64,000 bases of DNA from Sandaracinaceae bacterium (GTDB taxonomy: Bacteria; Myxococcota_A; Polyangia; Polyangiales; Sandaracinaceae), in assembly GCA_019637095.1 (NCBI GenBank), contig JAHBWG010000009.1, positions 1 through 64,000 on the forward strand, in the 5' to 3' direction. The notes below the pieces were generated by a model. The model did not search any database, was not told where the DNA came from, and saw nothing but the letters and a program-made list of their open reading frames with translations. Made by a program: the position numbers and the translations under genes. Numbering within the stretch: the first letter of the stretch is position 1; each line of letters opens with the position of its first letter. Positions 40,428 to 49,687 of this stretch are shown here, in pieces.

Positions 40428-41170
40428 CGATCGAGCCCGAGCTCCTCGCGTTCGCGCTGATCGTGTTCTGCGCCTACGCGGTGCAGACAGTGATCGGCTT
40501 CGGCAGCACCGTGCTGGCGGTCACGCTCGGCGCGCACCTGTTCGAGATCCGCGAGCTGCTCGCGCTCGAGGTGCCGATCTCGGTCTTGCAGACGAGCTAC
40601 GTCGCGCTCCGGCACCGCGCGTGGATCGACGGGGACCTCCTCTTCAAGCGCGTCCTGCCGCTGATGGCCGCGGGCACCGTCGCCGGCTTCCTGCTCTTCG
40701 CGGGCGTGTCGGCGAGCTGGCTGCGCGTCGTGCTCGGCGCCTCGATCCTGATCTTGAGCGCGCGCGAGCTGTGGGCGATGCGCCCGTCCGCCGCGCACGT
40801 CGCGCGCCCGCCGCTACCGCGGCCCGTGTCGATCGCCGCGATCCTCGGCGCCGGGATCTTCCACGGCGTGTTCGCGACCGGCGGGCCGCTGCTCGTCTAC
40901 GCGATCGGGCGCGAGGGGCTCGACAAGCACCGCTTCCGCGCGACGCTCGCGGTGGTCTGGCTGACGCTCGGGCTGATCCTGGTGACGAGCTTCGCGCTCG
41001 ACGGGCGCTACGCGCCGGCGACCGGGCTGCGGCTCCTGGTGCTCCTGCCCGCGGTGCCGCTGGGCATCGTCGTGGGCGAGTGGCTGCACCACCGCGTGGA
41101 CGAGCGGCGCTTCCGCGTCGCAGTGTGGGGCCTGCTGCTCGCCGCGGCGGTCACGCTCATCGTGAGGTAA
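40424..41170 (+). CDS. TauE/SafE-family membrane transporter
   Basis: A 248-residue integral membrane protein with about eight hydrophobic helices in two related halves. The family's signature lies in each half: [11 protein letters not shown] (about 17-27) and [19 protein letters not shown] (about 142-160). TauE/SafE proteins export sulfite, sulfoacetate or similar organic anions. The start GTG 40424 overlaps the TetR stop, so repressor and transporter are translationally coupled. The substrate is unknown. Confidence 0.88.
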   Translation: MTIEPELLAFALIVFCAYAVQTVIGFGSTVLAVTLGAHLFEIRELLALEVPISVLQTSYVALRHRAWIDGDLLFKRVLPLMAAGTVAGFLLFAGVSASWLRVVLGASILILSARELWAMRPSAAHVARPPLPRPVSIAAILGAGIFHGVFATGGPLLVYAIGREGLDKHRFRATLAVVWLTLGLILVTSFALDGRYAPATGLRLLVLLPAVPLGIVVGEWLHHRVDERRFRVAVWGLLLAAAVTLIVR

Positions 41171-41211
41171 CGGCGCCCCCGAGGCGCACGGCGACGAAGG
41201 GAACGAGAGAG

Positions 41212-42966
41212 ATGTACGACCTGAAGATCGTGGGGGGCACCATCGTCGACGGCACCGGGCTGCCGCGCTTCCGTGGCGACGTCGGGATCCGCGACGGCAA
41301 GATCGTGGACGTCGGCGCCTGCGCGGAGCCGGCGAAGGCGACGATCGACGCGGACGGCGCGATCGTCGCGCCGGGCTGGACGGACATCCACACCCACTAC
41401 GACGGGCAGGTGTCGTGGGACGAGGAGCTCGCGCCCTCGTCGATCCACGGCGTCACCACCGCCGCGATGGGGAGCTGCGGCGTCGGCTTCGCGCCGGTGC
41501 GGCCGACGGATCGGAAGCGGCTCGTCGAGCTGATGGAGGGCGTCGAGGACATCCCGGGCACCGCGCTGTCGGAGGGGATCTCGTGGGAGTGGGAGACGTT
41601 CCCCGAGTACATGGCCGCGCTCGACCGGATGCCGCACACGATCGACTTCCTCTGCCACGTGCCGCACGACGCGCTGCGCGTGTACGCGATGGGCGAGCGC
41701 GCGATCGCGTCGGAGCCGGCGACCGAGGACGACGTCGCGGCGATGCGCGCGCTGCTGCGCGAGGCGCTCGAGGCCGGCGCGGTCGGGTTCAGCACGGGCC
41801 GCAGCGACAACCACCGCAGCGTGCACGGCGAGTGGACACCGGCGAGCGAGGCGAGCGCGCGCGAGCTCGCGGGGATCGCCTCGGCGTTCCAGGGGCTCGG
41901 GCACGGCGTGCTGCAGGCGGTGAGCGACTTCGACGTCCTGCACGGCGACGAGCACTTCGAGCGCGAGTGGGGCCTGCTCGAGCAGATGCTCGAGGCGGCG
42001 GGCGGCCGGCCGATGAGCGTCTCCACCATGCAGCGCGACCACCAGAGCAAGCAGTGGCGCTGGATCTTCGAGCGCGCGAGCCGGTGCGTCGAGCGCGGCT
42101 ACGACGTGCGCTGCCAGGTCGCGCCGCGCGGCATCGGCGTGATGCTCGGGCTCACCGCGACGTTCCACCCGTTCATGGGCTTCCCGAGCTTCAAGGCGAT
42201 CAGCCAGCTCCCGCTCGCCGAGCGCGTGCAGCGCATGCGCGACCCGGCGCTCAAGGCGAAGATGATCACCGAGAAGAGCGAGCCGGTCGCCGGCGACGGG
42301 AGCATGCTGCCGCCGCTCGCGGACTTCTTCCTCTCGAACCTCGACATGGTCGCGATGCGCCTGTTCCGGCTCGGCGAGGAGCCGAACTACGAGCCGACGG
42401 TGCAGATGAGCTTCGCCGCCGAGGCGATGCGCCGCGGCGAGCCGGTCCTGTCCGTCATCTACGACGCGATGCTCGAGAACGACGGCGCCTCGCTCCTCTA
42501 CTTCCCGGTCTACAACTACTCGGGGATGAACCTCGACGTGGTGCACGAGATGTTGACGCACCCGCTCGCGCTCCCCGGCCTGAGCGACGGCGGCGCGCAC
42601 GTCGGCACGATCTGCGACGCGAGCTTCCCGACCTTCCTGCTCACGCACTGGGCGCGCGATCGCGAGCGCGCGCGGCTGCCGCTCGAGCAGGTGGTCCGGA
42701 TGCAGGCGCACGACACCGCGCGCTTCCTCGGCCTCGACGACCGCGGCACGATCGCGCCGGGCCAGCGCGCCGATCTGAACGTGATCGACTTCGATCACCT
42801 CCGGCTCATGCACCCGGTGATGCAAAAGGACTTGCCCGCGGGCGGGCAGCGCCTGATGCAGCACGCGAAGGGCTACCTCGCGACGCTCGTCCGCGGCGAG
42901 GTCATCGCGAAGGACGGCGCGCTCACCGGCGCGCGCCCCGGCCGCCTCGTCCGCGCGGGCCGTTGA
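41212..42966 (+). CDS. D-aminoacylase-like amidohydrolase
   Basis: A 584-residue metal-dependent hydrolase of the N-acyl-D-amino-acid deacylase group. The N-terminal strand [15 protein letters not shown] is followed by the metal motif DIHTHYDGQ (about 59-67), [10 protein letters not shown] with the bridging Cys of this family (about 90-99), and a late DGGAHVG (about 458-464) with the catalytic Asp. The C-terminal [15 protein letters not shown] closes the beta-sandwich. An SD (ACGAGAGAG) precedes ATG. It lies 41 bp after the TauE/SafE gene and probably belongs to the same TetR-controlled unit. Confidence 0.88.
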   Translation: MYDLKIVGGTIVDGTGLPRFRGDVGIRDGKIVDVGACAEPAKATIDADGAIVAPGWTDIHTHYDGQVSWDEELAPSSIHGVTTAAMGSCGVGFAPVRPTDRKRLVELMEGVEDIPGTALSEGISWEWETFPEYMAALDRMPHTIDFLCHVPHDALRVYAMGERAIASEPATEDDVAAMRALLREALEAGAVGFSTGRSDNHRSVHGEWTPASEASARELAGIASAFQGLGHGVLQAVSDFDVLHGDEHFEREWGLLEQMLEAAGGRPMSVSTMQRDHQSKQWRWIFERASRCVERGYDVRCQVAPRGIGVMLGLTATFHPFMGFPSFKAISQLPLAERVQRMRDPALKAKMITEKSEPVAGDGSMLPPLADFFLSNLDMVAMRLFRLGEEPNYEPTVQMSFAAEAMRRGEPVLSVIYDAMLENDGASLLYFPVYNYSGMNLDVVHEMLTHPLALPGLSDGGAHVGTICDASFPTFLLTHWARDRERARLPLEQVVRMQAHDTARFLGLDDRGTIAPGQRADLNVIDFDHLRLMHPVMQKDLPAGGQRLMQHAKGYLATLVRGEVIAKDGALTGARPGRLVRAGR

Positions 42967-43120
42967 AGGTCTGTCGATAAATCGGACCGAGCACCGGGGT
43001 CGAGGTGGGTCCAGCCGCAAGGCGACGCGAGGAGTCGTGCGAAAGCACGGCGACGAGCGGCAACGCCGCGGATGGGCCCGCATCGGCCGCGGGGCGACGG
43101 GAGATTTATCGACAGACCTT
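42966..43120. repeat. 155-bp element bounded by perfect 17-bp inverted repeats
   Basis: AAGGTCTGTCGATAAAT (42966-42982) is repeated inverted at 43104-43120. The ends are unusually AT-rich for this DNA. Immediately beyond the right end, GACTCCTCGCGT (43121-43132) is the complement of 43025-43036 inside the element. It lies between two convergent genes, its first base being the last base of the amidohydrolase stop. There is no open frame. It may be a small non-autonomous mobile element or a structured terminator. Confidence 0.65.
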
Positions 43121-43153
43121 GACTCCTCGCGTGGGTTGCCGCTGCGCTGGCGC

Positions 43154-45085
43154 TCACGAAGGCGGCGACGCGAGGTCCGAAGGGCGCTCGAGGCGCGCGC
43201 CGGGCGCACGCCGGAACACGTGGGGACCCGCGCCGCGCCGGTCGGCGGACCCGATCCACTGCCAGCGCGGATCGCGGCGCAGCGCGTCTCGGAGCGCCCC
43301 TCGCACGCCGACCACCACCCACCGCGCGCCGCGCCGGTCGACCTCGGCGATCCACTCCGCCGCCGTGCGCGTCTCGGCGTCGAGGTGCTCGAGCCGGTTG
43401 TCGAAGCGCTCGTTCCAGAACAGCCCGATCCACGTCGCGCGGGCGACCACGACGAGCGCCCCGCGCCCGAGCTCCGCCTCGCGCGCCCTGGCGAGCGCGG
43501 CGGGGAGCAAGAGCGGCGCGCCATCCGGCTCGATCGCGCGCTGATGCTCGGTGCGCCAGAGCCGCGCGCGCGCCTCCGCGAGCGGGACGTGCCAGTCGGG
43601 CACCGAGTAGAGCGACCCGAGCAGCGGCCCGAGCACGAGCGCCATGCTGACGCCTTCGGCGAGCCGCGCGCGACCGCGCTGACCGAGCCAGTAGCCGACC
43701 AGGAGCAGCAGCCCGATCACCACGTGCAGGTTCAGCCGCGCCCAGTGGCGGGCGGGGCTGATCAGGAGGAACCCGACGAGCGGGACCGCGACCGCCAGCA
43801 GGCGCCACGCGCGTGCGCGCTCGCGCCCCCCGACCGAGCGCGCGACGGCGAGCGCGAAGCCCAAGAGCGCGAGCGGGGGGAGCACGCGCGGCGCGACCAC
43901 CCCATACCCGCGACGACGCCCGTCGGGGTCCTGGCGCGGTGGCTTGGGCAACGAGTAGACGGCGGCCAGCGCGCGCTCGGGCGGCAGGTTCTGGTCGACC
44001 AGGCGCAGCGGCCCCGGCAAGCGAAATCCCAGGACCTCGATCCGAGCCGGCCACAGGGGGTTGCCCGTGCGCGCTGCGTTGCGGACGAACGTCGGCGCCA
44101 TCATCGCCGCGCACAAGAGCAGCGCGCCCGCCCCGTGCGCGAGCCGCGCGCGGCGACCGGCGCGGACGCGCAGCGCCGGGACGAGCGCCACCGCCAGCAC
44201 GACCGGCACCACGAACAGGCCGGTCACCTTCGATGCGCCGAGCAACCCGAGCGCGAGCCCGAGCTGCCAGACCTCGGCCGGCCGCAGCGACGGGCGGCAG
44301 GCCCACGCGATCGAGGCCGCACAACACGTGGCGAACCCGAGGTCCACCATGCTCGTCGTGAGCTGCAGCACGATCCCGGGCAGCAGCGCGAACCCGCACG
44401 CGAGCCCGAGCGCCAGCGCCCGGGAGTCCACGAACCGACGCAGCGCCGCGTAGGTGCACACGACCATCGCGGGCAACAGCGCGCTCTGGACCATGTCGAC
44501 CACGCGCCGGTCCCACGCGATCACGAGCGGCAGGGTCACGTTCTCGACCAATCGCGGGAAGCCATCGACCTGAGGGAGCAGGTCGCCCGCCTCATCCCAG
44601 CCGACCCACGCGAAGCCTCGGTTCTGGAGCGCGAGCGCGATCATCGGCTCGTGGTAGGCGAGCCCGTCCCAGCTCGCGCTCGGCGAGAGGTACGCGAGCC
44701 ACCCCGTCCACAGGGTCAGCGCGCCGACCACGACGAGCCCCACGAGCGCCGCGTTCGACGAGCGCCACGACGTGCACGCGCCCAGCCGCGCGAGCCGCGC
44801 GAGGGTGCGCACGGTGTCTCTCCAGCGCACGCGCAGGCGCGGCGAGGCGAGCGTCACGGCGAGGAGCGCCGAGGGGATCGCGGTGAGCACGAGCGCGAGC
44901 GCCTCGCGGGTCAGGACCCCGAGCCACCCCAGCACGTGCACCGGCAGGAACAGGTACGCGAGCCCCGAGGTGATCGTCGCGAGCGCCGCGTCCGAGCCGC
45001 GACGCGAGAAGCTCCACGACGCGATCGTCACGCCCACGAACGACGTCGCGGCGCACAGCAGCGCGAACGCGGCGGGGCCCGGCAC
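43154..45085 (-). CDS. Polytopic membrane protein, GT39/PMT-like glycosyltransferase
   Basis: A 643-residue protein with some 11-13 hydrophobic helices. An early loop carries SWDGLAYHEPMIALALQNRGF, the position where ArnT/PMT-type enzymes have their acidic active-site residues. A C-terminal soluble part has VVVARATWIGLFWNERF and WIAEVDRRGARWVVVG, as in many GT39-like proteins that use lipid-linked sugars. GTG 45085 is chosen because a TATATC hexamer lies 6 nt upstream. It is divergent from the RCC1-like lipoprotein gene (82-bp gap). The exact donor and acceptor are unknown. Confidence 0.7.
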   Translation of the reverse strand: MPGPAAFALLCAATSFVGVTIASWSFSRRGSDAALATITSGLAYLFLPVHVLGWLGVLTREALALVLTAIPSALLAVTLASPRLRVRWRDTVRTLARLARLGACTSWRSSNAALVGLVVVGALTLWTGWLAYLSPSASWDGLAYHEPMIALALQNRGFAWVGWDEAGDLLPQVDGFPRLVENVTLPLVIAWDRRVVDMVQSALLPAMVVCTYAALRRFVDSRALALGLACGFALLPGIVLQLTTSMVDLGFATCCAASIAWACRPSLRPAEVWQLGLALGLLGASKVTGLFVVPVVLAVALVPALRVRAGRRARLAHGAGALLLCAAMMAPTFVRNAARTGNPLWPARIEVLGFRLPGPLRLVDQNLPPERALAAVYSLPKPPRQDPDGRRRGYGVVAPRVLPPLALLGFALAVARSVGGRERARAWRLLAVAVPLVGFLLISPARHWARLNLHVVIGLLLLVGYWLGQRGRARLAEGVSMALVLGPLLGSLYSVPDWHVPLAEARARLWRTEHQRAIEPDGAPLLLPAALARAREAELGRGALVVVARATWIGLFWNERFDNRLEHLDAETRTAAEWIAEVDRRGARWVVVGVRGALRDALRRDPRWQWIGSADRRGAGPHVFRRAPGARLERPSDLASPPS

Positions 45086-45091
45086 GGAGCC

Positions 45092-45097
45092 GATATA
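45092..45097 (-). promoter_or_regulatory. Possible -10 hexamer, leaderless type
   Basis: TATATC on the minus strand, 6 nt before GTG 45085. Confidence 0.4.
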
Positions 45098-45155
45098 CCA
45101 GAGCCGCGCGCTGGCGAACCGAGCGACGAGCCGGCGGTGCCGATGCGCTTCGCCG

Positions 45156-45161
45156 TATCCT
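45156..45161 (+). promoter_or_regulatory. -10 hexamer, leaderless type
   Basis: TATCCT ends 6 nt before ATG 45168; no SD is present. Confidence 0.55.
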
Positions 45162-45167
45162 CGCGCC

Positions 45168-47297
45168 ATGCATCGAAGAGGGAGGGCGCGCGCCGGCGCG
45201 GTCGTGATCGCGCTGGCGCTCGTGGCGTGCGGTACGCGCGAGCCGGCGGCGCCGGAGGTCACCGCGCCCGAGGTCACCGCGCCCGAGGCGCCGAGCAGGC
45301 CCGTGGAGACGTCGAGCGCGCCGCCGCTCGACCCACGCCTGACGCCGGGCGCCGGGACGCCGGTGGCCGCGCTCGGGCCTGGCGACGCGCTCCCGCTCGC
45401 GCCCGACCCGAGCCCCGCGCGCCCCGCGCGGCTCGCGGTCGGCGGCGCCACGAGCGCGCTCCTCGTCGACGGGGTCGTGCTCGTGTGGGGCGATCACCCG
45501 GCGCACCGCCCGCTGCGCGTCGAGCACGCCGGCCCCGTGCGGATCGCGGGGATCGCCGACGCGGTCGCGGCCGCGGTGGTGCCGGGCGGGGTGGCGATCC
45601 TGCGCGCGGACGGAAGCGTGCACGAGGTCGTCGCGGGCGAGGACGGCGAGCAGCGCGTGCGCGTCGCGGCGCCGGCGGCGCGCGCGATCGCGAGCACGCC
45701 GGGAGGCGCGGCCTGCGTCGTCACGCGGCGCGGCGAGGTCCACTGCTGGCGCGGCTTCGGCGGCCCGGACGATGGCGCGCCGCGCGCGCGACGGATCGCG
45801 TCGGTCACCGGCGCGCGGCGGATCGCGATCCGCGCCGGCGTGGGCGCCGCCGTCCTCGAGGACGGCACCGTGCGGACCTTCGGCGCGGGCGGCAACGCGG
45901 AGATGGGCACCGGCCCCGACGACGACGTGTGGGAGGAGGGGCGCGTGGCCCACCCGGTCGGCCTCGCCGGCGTGGTCGACGTCGCGGCGATCGACGGAAC
46001 CTTCTGCGCGCTCGTGGGCGACGGGACGGTGCGCTGCTGGGGCGAGCGGCCGGGCGATCCCTCGCAGACCGACGTGACGCCGACCGCGGTCGAGGGGCTC
46101 GACGGCGTGGTGTCGCTGCACGGTGGCGGGCGGCTCTTCTGCGCCCGGCGGCGCGACGGAAGCGTCGCGTGCTTCGGCGAGGGCGTGATCGGGCTGCCAC
46201 GGGCGGGCGCCCCGAGCCGCCACGCCGCGCCGGTCGAGGCGCCGATGGCGCGGGACGCGCTCGAGCTCGCGATCGGCGGCGCCCACGCGTGCTGGATCGC
46301 GGCCGACGGCTCCCCGCGCTGCGTGGGCGCCAACGAGGTCGGGCAGCTCGGCGCGCTGCCGCGCCGCACCGTCGTCGCGCGGGTGCCGGCGATCAGCGGC
46401 GCGCGCTGGGTCAGCGCGTGGGGCGGCTACTCGTGCGCGGGCGGCGACGCGGGCGCCGCGTGTTGGGGCGCGCCGTCGCTCGATCTGGCGAGCGAGCGCC
46501 CACGGCCGCTCACGCTGCCGTCGATCGAGCGCGCCGCCGCGGTGTGGATGGACGGCGGGCGCGCGTGCGTGCTCGGGCGAGACGGCACGCGCGAGTGCTT
46601 CGAGGAGCTCGGCGCGCCTCGCTCGCGAGGGCGGAGCGAGGGCGTGCGCGCCATCGCCGGCCCGTGCGCGCTCTTCGAGGATGGCAACGTTCGTTGCGGG
46701 ATCGACGCGGGCGCGCTCGTTCCGCTCGAGGGCGGACCGTTCAGCACCGTGGCCGCGCGCGCCGAGTGGAGCGGCGCGGAGGTCTGCGCCGCGCGCGCGA
46801 GCGGCGAGGGCGTGACGTGCGGCCGCTTCGAGCTCGACCGCGAGACCAGGGCGCCGCGCCTGCGGCCTACGCGGGCGCTGCCGGCGAGCGCGCCGAGCGA
46901 GCTCGCCCTGGGCGCGACGCCGTGCGCGCGACACGAGCGGGCGGTGACGTGCCACGGCGCGCGCGGGCCCTTCTCGGTCCCGGGCGAGTGGGACGAGCTC
47001 GCCGGCGGCGGGCTCGCGTGCGCGCGGCGCGGCGGCGAGGTCGCGTGCTGGGGCTACCTCGACATCGCGCAGCTCATGCACCTCGCGGGCGATCCGCACC
47101 CCGACGCGACGGATCGACCGACGCCGATCCCCGAGCTGCGCGACGCGATCGCCCTCGCGGTCGGAGGAGGCCACGGGTGCGCGCTGCGCGCCAGCGGCGA
47201 GGTCGCCTGCTTCGGGGACACGCGCTCGGGCGGCGTCGGTGGCGTGCCCGGCGGCGTCTCGGTCGAGCCCGTCACCCCGCGCCTCGACCCGCGCTGA
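45168..47297 (+). CDS. RCC1-like beta-propeller lipoprotein
   Basis: A 709-residue surface lipoprotein. The leader ends in LALVACG (Cys about 21), followed by a Pro/Ala/Glu-rich linker with duplicated PEVTAPEVTAPE. From about residue 85 on, the chain repeats a blade pattern of the type (C/A)A...DG.V.C(W/F)G, e.g. TFCALVGDGTVRCWGE, LFCARRRDGSVACFGE, HACWIAADGSPRCVG and GCALRASGEVACFGD. This is the regulator-of-chromosome-condensation-1 fold, widespread in myxobacterial outer-membrane lipoproteins. Around twelve blades may be present. It has a leaderless-type promoter. Function unknown. Confidence 0.8.
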   Translation: MHRRGRARAGAVVIALALVACGTREPAAPEVTAPEVTAPEAPSRPVETSSAPPLDPRLTPGAGTPVAALGPGDALPLAPDPSPARPARLAVGGATSALLVDGVVLVWGDHPAHRPLRVEHAGPVRIAGIADAVAAAVVPGGVAILRADGSVHEVVAGEDGEQRVRVAAPAARAIASTPGGAACVVTRRGEVHCWRGFGGPDDGAPRARRIASVTGARRIAIRAGVGAAVLEDGTVRTFGAGGNAEMGTGPDDDVWEEGRVAHPVGLAGVVDVAAIDGTFCALVGDGTVRCWGERPGDPSQTDVTPTAVEGLDGVVSLHGGGRLFCARRRDGSVACFGEGVIGLPRAGAPSRHAAPVEAPMARDALELAIGGAHACWIAADGSPRCVGANEVGQLGALPRRTVVARVPAISGARWVSAWGGYSCAGGDAGAACWGAPSLDLASERPRPLTLPSIERAAAVWMDGGRACVLGRDGTRECFEELGAPRSRGRSEGVRAIAGPCALFEDGNVRCGIDAGALVPLEGGPFSTVAARAEWSGAEVCAARASGEGVTCGRFELDRETRAPRLRPTRALPASAPSELALGATPCARHERAVTCHGARGPFSVPGEWDELAGGGLACARRGGEVACWGYLDIAQLMHLAGDPHPDATDRPTPIPELRDAIALAVGGGHGCALRASGEVACFGDTRSGGVGGVPGGVSVEPVTPRLDPR

Positions 47298-47309
47298 AGG
47301 ACCGCCGAC

Positions 47310-47325
47310 CGAGCGCGCGCGCTCG
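47310..47325. terminator. Palindrome between convergent genes
   Basis: CGAGCGCGCGCGCTCG is a perfect 16-bp palindrome in the 48-bp gap between two convergent genes. It could act as a two-way terminator, although no U-tract follows. Confidence 0.3.
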
Positions 47326-47345
47326 ATCGACGGTCCCGAGCGCGC

Positions 47346-48668
47346 TCAGCGACCCCAGTAGCAGAGCAGCTCGGTGGAGCCCGGCGTGCAGACGTAGCCC
47401 TCGGGGCACACCGCCGTCTCGATGCCGGAGGCGCCGCAGCGGATGAACTGGCGCGCGTCCTCGTGGCACGTGAACGTCGTGAACACGCTCCAGCCGCCGC
47501 ACGCGCTCGGGCTCGGCGCCACCGGCGGCGGATCGCTCGGCGGCGGATCGCTCGGCGGCGGATCGCTCGGCGGCGGATCGCTCGGCGGCGGATCGCTCGG
47601 CGGCGGAGCAGGAGGAGGCGGCGGCGGCGGCGCGCCGGGCGGCGGGCACGTCCAGTGCGCGATGAGCGGCCGCTCCGTGCAGCCGTTGCCCGCGATGCGG
47701 CCCGCCCGATCGAGGTGGAGACCCCGACAACTCCCGTTGCACCATCCACAGTAGGAGTCGTTGGTGCACGCGCTGCACGTCGCGTGCGCCGCGCAGCGAA
47801 CGTCCGCCGGCCCGCTCGGCGGCGGCGGCGAGGACGGCGGCGGCGGGTCGCTCGGCGGCGGCGGCGGCGGCGGCGTGCCCCCGGGCGGCGGCGGCGGCGG
47901 CGTGTCGCCGACCCACACGAGCGGCGCGCCGTCGCGCCACACGTCCGCGTAGCGGCGCAGCGACGCGAGGTGCGTGACCACGTCGCCGAACAGATCGTTG
48001 CCCGGCCCGACCACGTAGGCGCTGTTGACCTGGATGACCGCGCCCTCCTCGGTCATCGTCGGACCGCCCGAGTCGCCCGGGCAGAGGTTGTACGTCGTCT
48101 CGCCCCAGCGGTACGCGAACGCCTGCTTCGAGAACGCGCCGCCGCCGCCGCGCGCCTGGCAGCCGAAGCCGTAGATCGTCACCGCGCTCCCCCGCGCCGG
48201 GTGCGCACCCACGGGAGGCGCCGGCTGCGCGACGCTCGCCGGCACCGTCTCGGCGAGCTGCAACAGCGCCACGTCGTCGCGGCTCGACGACGAACGCCCG
48301 CCGAGGCTCACCATCTGCCGGATCGTGTAGCGGTAGCGCTCGCCCGGCCGGGGCTCGAGCGTGAAGTCGCCATAGCTGCCGGGCGCGCTGCTCGTGCGGT
48401 AGTCGACGCAGTGCGCGGCCGTCAGCACGGTGCGCGCGCTCCCGAAGAGCGTCGCGGTGCACGCGCCGCCGCCCACGCGGATCGAGCCCACCTCCGGGCG
48501 CTCGAACGTGTAGCGCCCGCGGATCAGCTCCGAGCTGTCCGTTTCGAAGTCGAACCCGTCCCCCGGCTGCGCGGCGCAGCCGGCGACGAGCGCGAGCGAG
48601 ATCGAGATCACCCAGCGAGAGAGCACCCCGTGAGGGAGCGGCGGGAGAAGGAGCGGCGAGCGCGGCAT
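47346..48668 (-). CDS. Secreted trypsin-like serine protease with PSI-like and Cys-rich domains
   Basis: A 440-residue lipoprotein. After the leader ISLALVAGC comes an S1 protease domain with the full triad: His in VLTAAHCVDY (about 84), Asp in RDDVALLQL (about 132), Ser in CPGDSGGPTM (about 198). A Pro-rich linker leads to a Cys module (CAAHATCSACTNDSYCGWCNGSC) resembling a PSI/plexin repeat. A second linker of five PPPSD units encoded by a 15-bp tandem repeat follows, then a C-terminal Cys-rich module. GGAGG lies 7 nt before ATG 48668. It is probably a surface-exposed predatory or adhesive protease. Confidence 0.88.
   Translation of the reverse strand: MPRSPLLLPPLPHGVLSRWVISISLALVAGCAAQPGDGFDFETDSSELIRGRYTFERPEVGSIRVGGGACTATLFGSARTVLTAAHCVDYRTSSAPGSYGDFTLEPRPGERYRYTIRQMVSLGGRSSSSRDDVALLQLAETVPASVAQPAPPVGAHPARGSAVTIYGFGCQARGGGGAFSKQAFAYRWGETTYNLCPGDSGGPTMTEEGAVIQVNSAYVVGPGNDLFGDVVTHLASLRRYADVWRDGAPLVWVGDTPPPPPPGGTPPPPPPPSDPPPPSSPPPPSGPADVRCAAHATCSACTNDSYCGWCNGSCRGLHLDRAGRIAGNGCTERPLIAHWTCPPPGAPPPPPPPAPPPSDPPPSDPPPSDPPPSDPPPSDPPPVAPSPSACGGWSVFTTFTCHEDARQFIRCGASGIETAVCPEGYVCTPGSTELLCYWGR
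47524..47598. repeat. 15-bp tandem repeat, five units
   Basis: Five exact copies of GGCGGCGGATCGCTC in the protease gene, in frame, encoding PPPSD on the minus strand. Unit number probably varies between strains. Confidence 0.9.
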
Positions 48669-48946
48669 CGACAGACCTCCGCACCCGCGGAGTGCAGCCG
48701 GCGTGCCGCACGTCCGCGACGTGGGACCGCTCGCGCCGCGCCGCGCGGCCGTCACCCGCCAGGAAACAGGGAGGACGCGAGGCCCGAGCGCGTGTCGCCT
48801 CGAAGCTGCCGGACGCAGCTCGGGGTGATCGATCGGCCACCCAGCGAGCGCGCCATCGAGACCGGTTGGAACAACCCTCCGAGGACTCGAATCAAGGCTG
48901 TCGACCAATCGAGAGCGCACGGGGCCGATAGCGCGTTTCGCGGCCG
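48669..48946. other. Intergenic region, no gene seen
   Basis: 278 bp upstream of the protease gene. No credible frame or RNA is seen on either strand. It leads directly into the multi-hairpin repeat. Confidence 0.6.
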
Positions 48947-49096
48947 GGCCATCGCGGAGCGATGGCCGTTGGCCGAGGGGGGCCCCATCGCCCCGCGAGG
49001 GGGTCGAACGCGGCTCCGCCGCGTTCGCGCTGGGGTGCGGGCCCCGCTGCGGCTCTGCAGCGGCGGGGGAGGGGTGCGAAGCACCCCTCAGCCAAC
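48947..49096. repeat. Multi-hairpin intergenic repeat, copy A
   Basis: Hairpins in order: GGCCATCGC-GGA-GCGATGGCC (48947-48967), GAACGCGGC-TCC-GCCGCGTTC (49006-49026), CCGCTGC-GGCTCT-GCAGCGG (about 49045-49064), GGGGTGC-GAA-GCACCCC (49071-49087). It ends nine bases short of the stop of the gene at 49097. Copies B (52094) and C (61878) share its start, and B also shares the second hairpin. Confidence 0.85.
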
Positions 49097-49687
49097 TCAG
49101 CACGGCCTGAGCGCGAACCCGCCGTCGGCCTGGGGCGTCTGCTCGAAGCAGCGCGCGCGGCAGCTCCCGGGACCGTGGTAGTCGAACTGCATCACGTAGT
49201 GCCCGTCGACGCGCGGCGAGAACGGCGCGATCGCCCGGCACTCTCCGTCGACGACGCGCCGCGTGACGCTGCGCGTGCGCGGGACGCTGCGCGTGCAGGT
49301 CCGGGGCTGGGTCCGCGCGGACGCCCCGAACCCCACGGTCTGCGTCCCACAGTTGTACTGCTCGTTCTCCATCACGGTCTCCATCCGCACCTCCGTGTGC
49401 GAGAAGACGGAGCGGAACTCCCAGCGGTCGGGGCGAGGTCGGACACGCACGGACCGCGTCAGCGGCGCCCCGCGGACGGCCGCGACGCGCTCGCCGAGGG
49501 AGATCTCGTGTCCGTCGAGCAGGGTCTGGTGTTGGAGATCGCGACCGGAGATGTCGTGGTGAATCACGCGCACGGTCACCGTCGCGTGCGGCTCGGTGAG
49601 CGACGGCGCCTCGTAGCGCGGCGGCCCACACGCCGCGAGCGCGATCAGCGGCAGAGCCGCACGCAGTCCGTGAGATCTCGATCGCAT
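49097..49687 (-). CDS. Lipoprotein, function unknown
   Basis: A 196-residue lipoprotein: the leader ALPLIALAAC puts the lipid Cys at about 20. The mature part has strand-like segments (ATVTVRVIHHDISG, LTRSVRVRPRPDRW, HTEVRMETVMENEQYNCG), an Arg/Thr/Ser tract (RTCTRSVPRTRSVTRRV) and four or more Cys near the C-terminus. No family was recognised. ATG 49687 has GGAG 8 nt upstream and overlaps the small Cys-rich gene by 43 bp in another frame. The multi-hairpin repeat begins 9 nt beyond its stop. Confidence 0.7.
   Translation of the reverse strand: MRSRSHGLRAALPLIALAACGPPRYEAPSLTEPHATVTVRVIHHDISGRDLQHQTLLDGHEISLGERVAAVRGAPLTRSVRVRPRPDRWEFRSVFSHTEVRMETVMENEQYNCGTQTVGFGASARTQPRTCTRSVPRTRSVTRRVVDGECRAIAPFSPRVDGHYVMQFDYHGPGSCRARCFEQTPQADGGFALRPC

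Noticed and set aside
42966-43120. Insertion sequence or tRNA-like gene
   Set aside because: No transposase frame, no target-site duplication I can see, and no cloverleaf.
47524-47598. CRISPR array
   Set aside because: Direct 15-bp units without spacers, in frame inside a coding region.
48947-49096. Coding sequence across the hairpin repeat
   Set aside because: Several frames are open, but the sequence is explained by stacked inverted repeats shared between unrelated loci.
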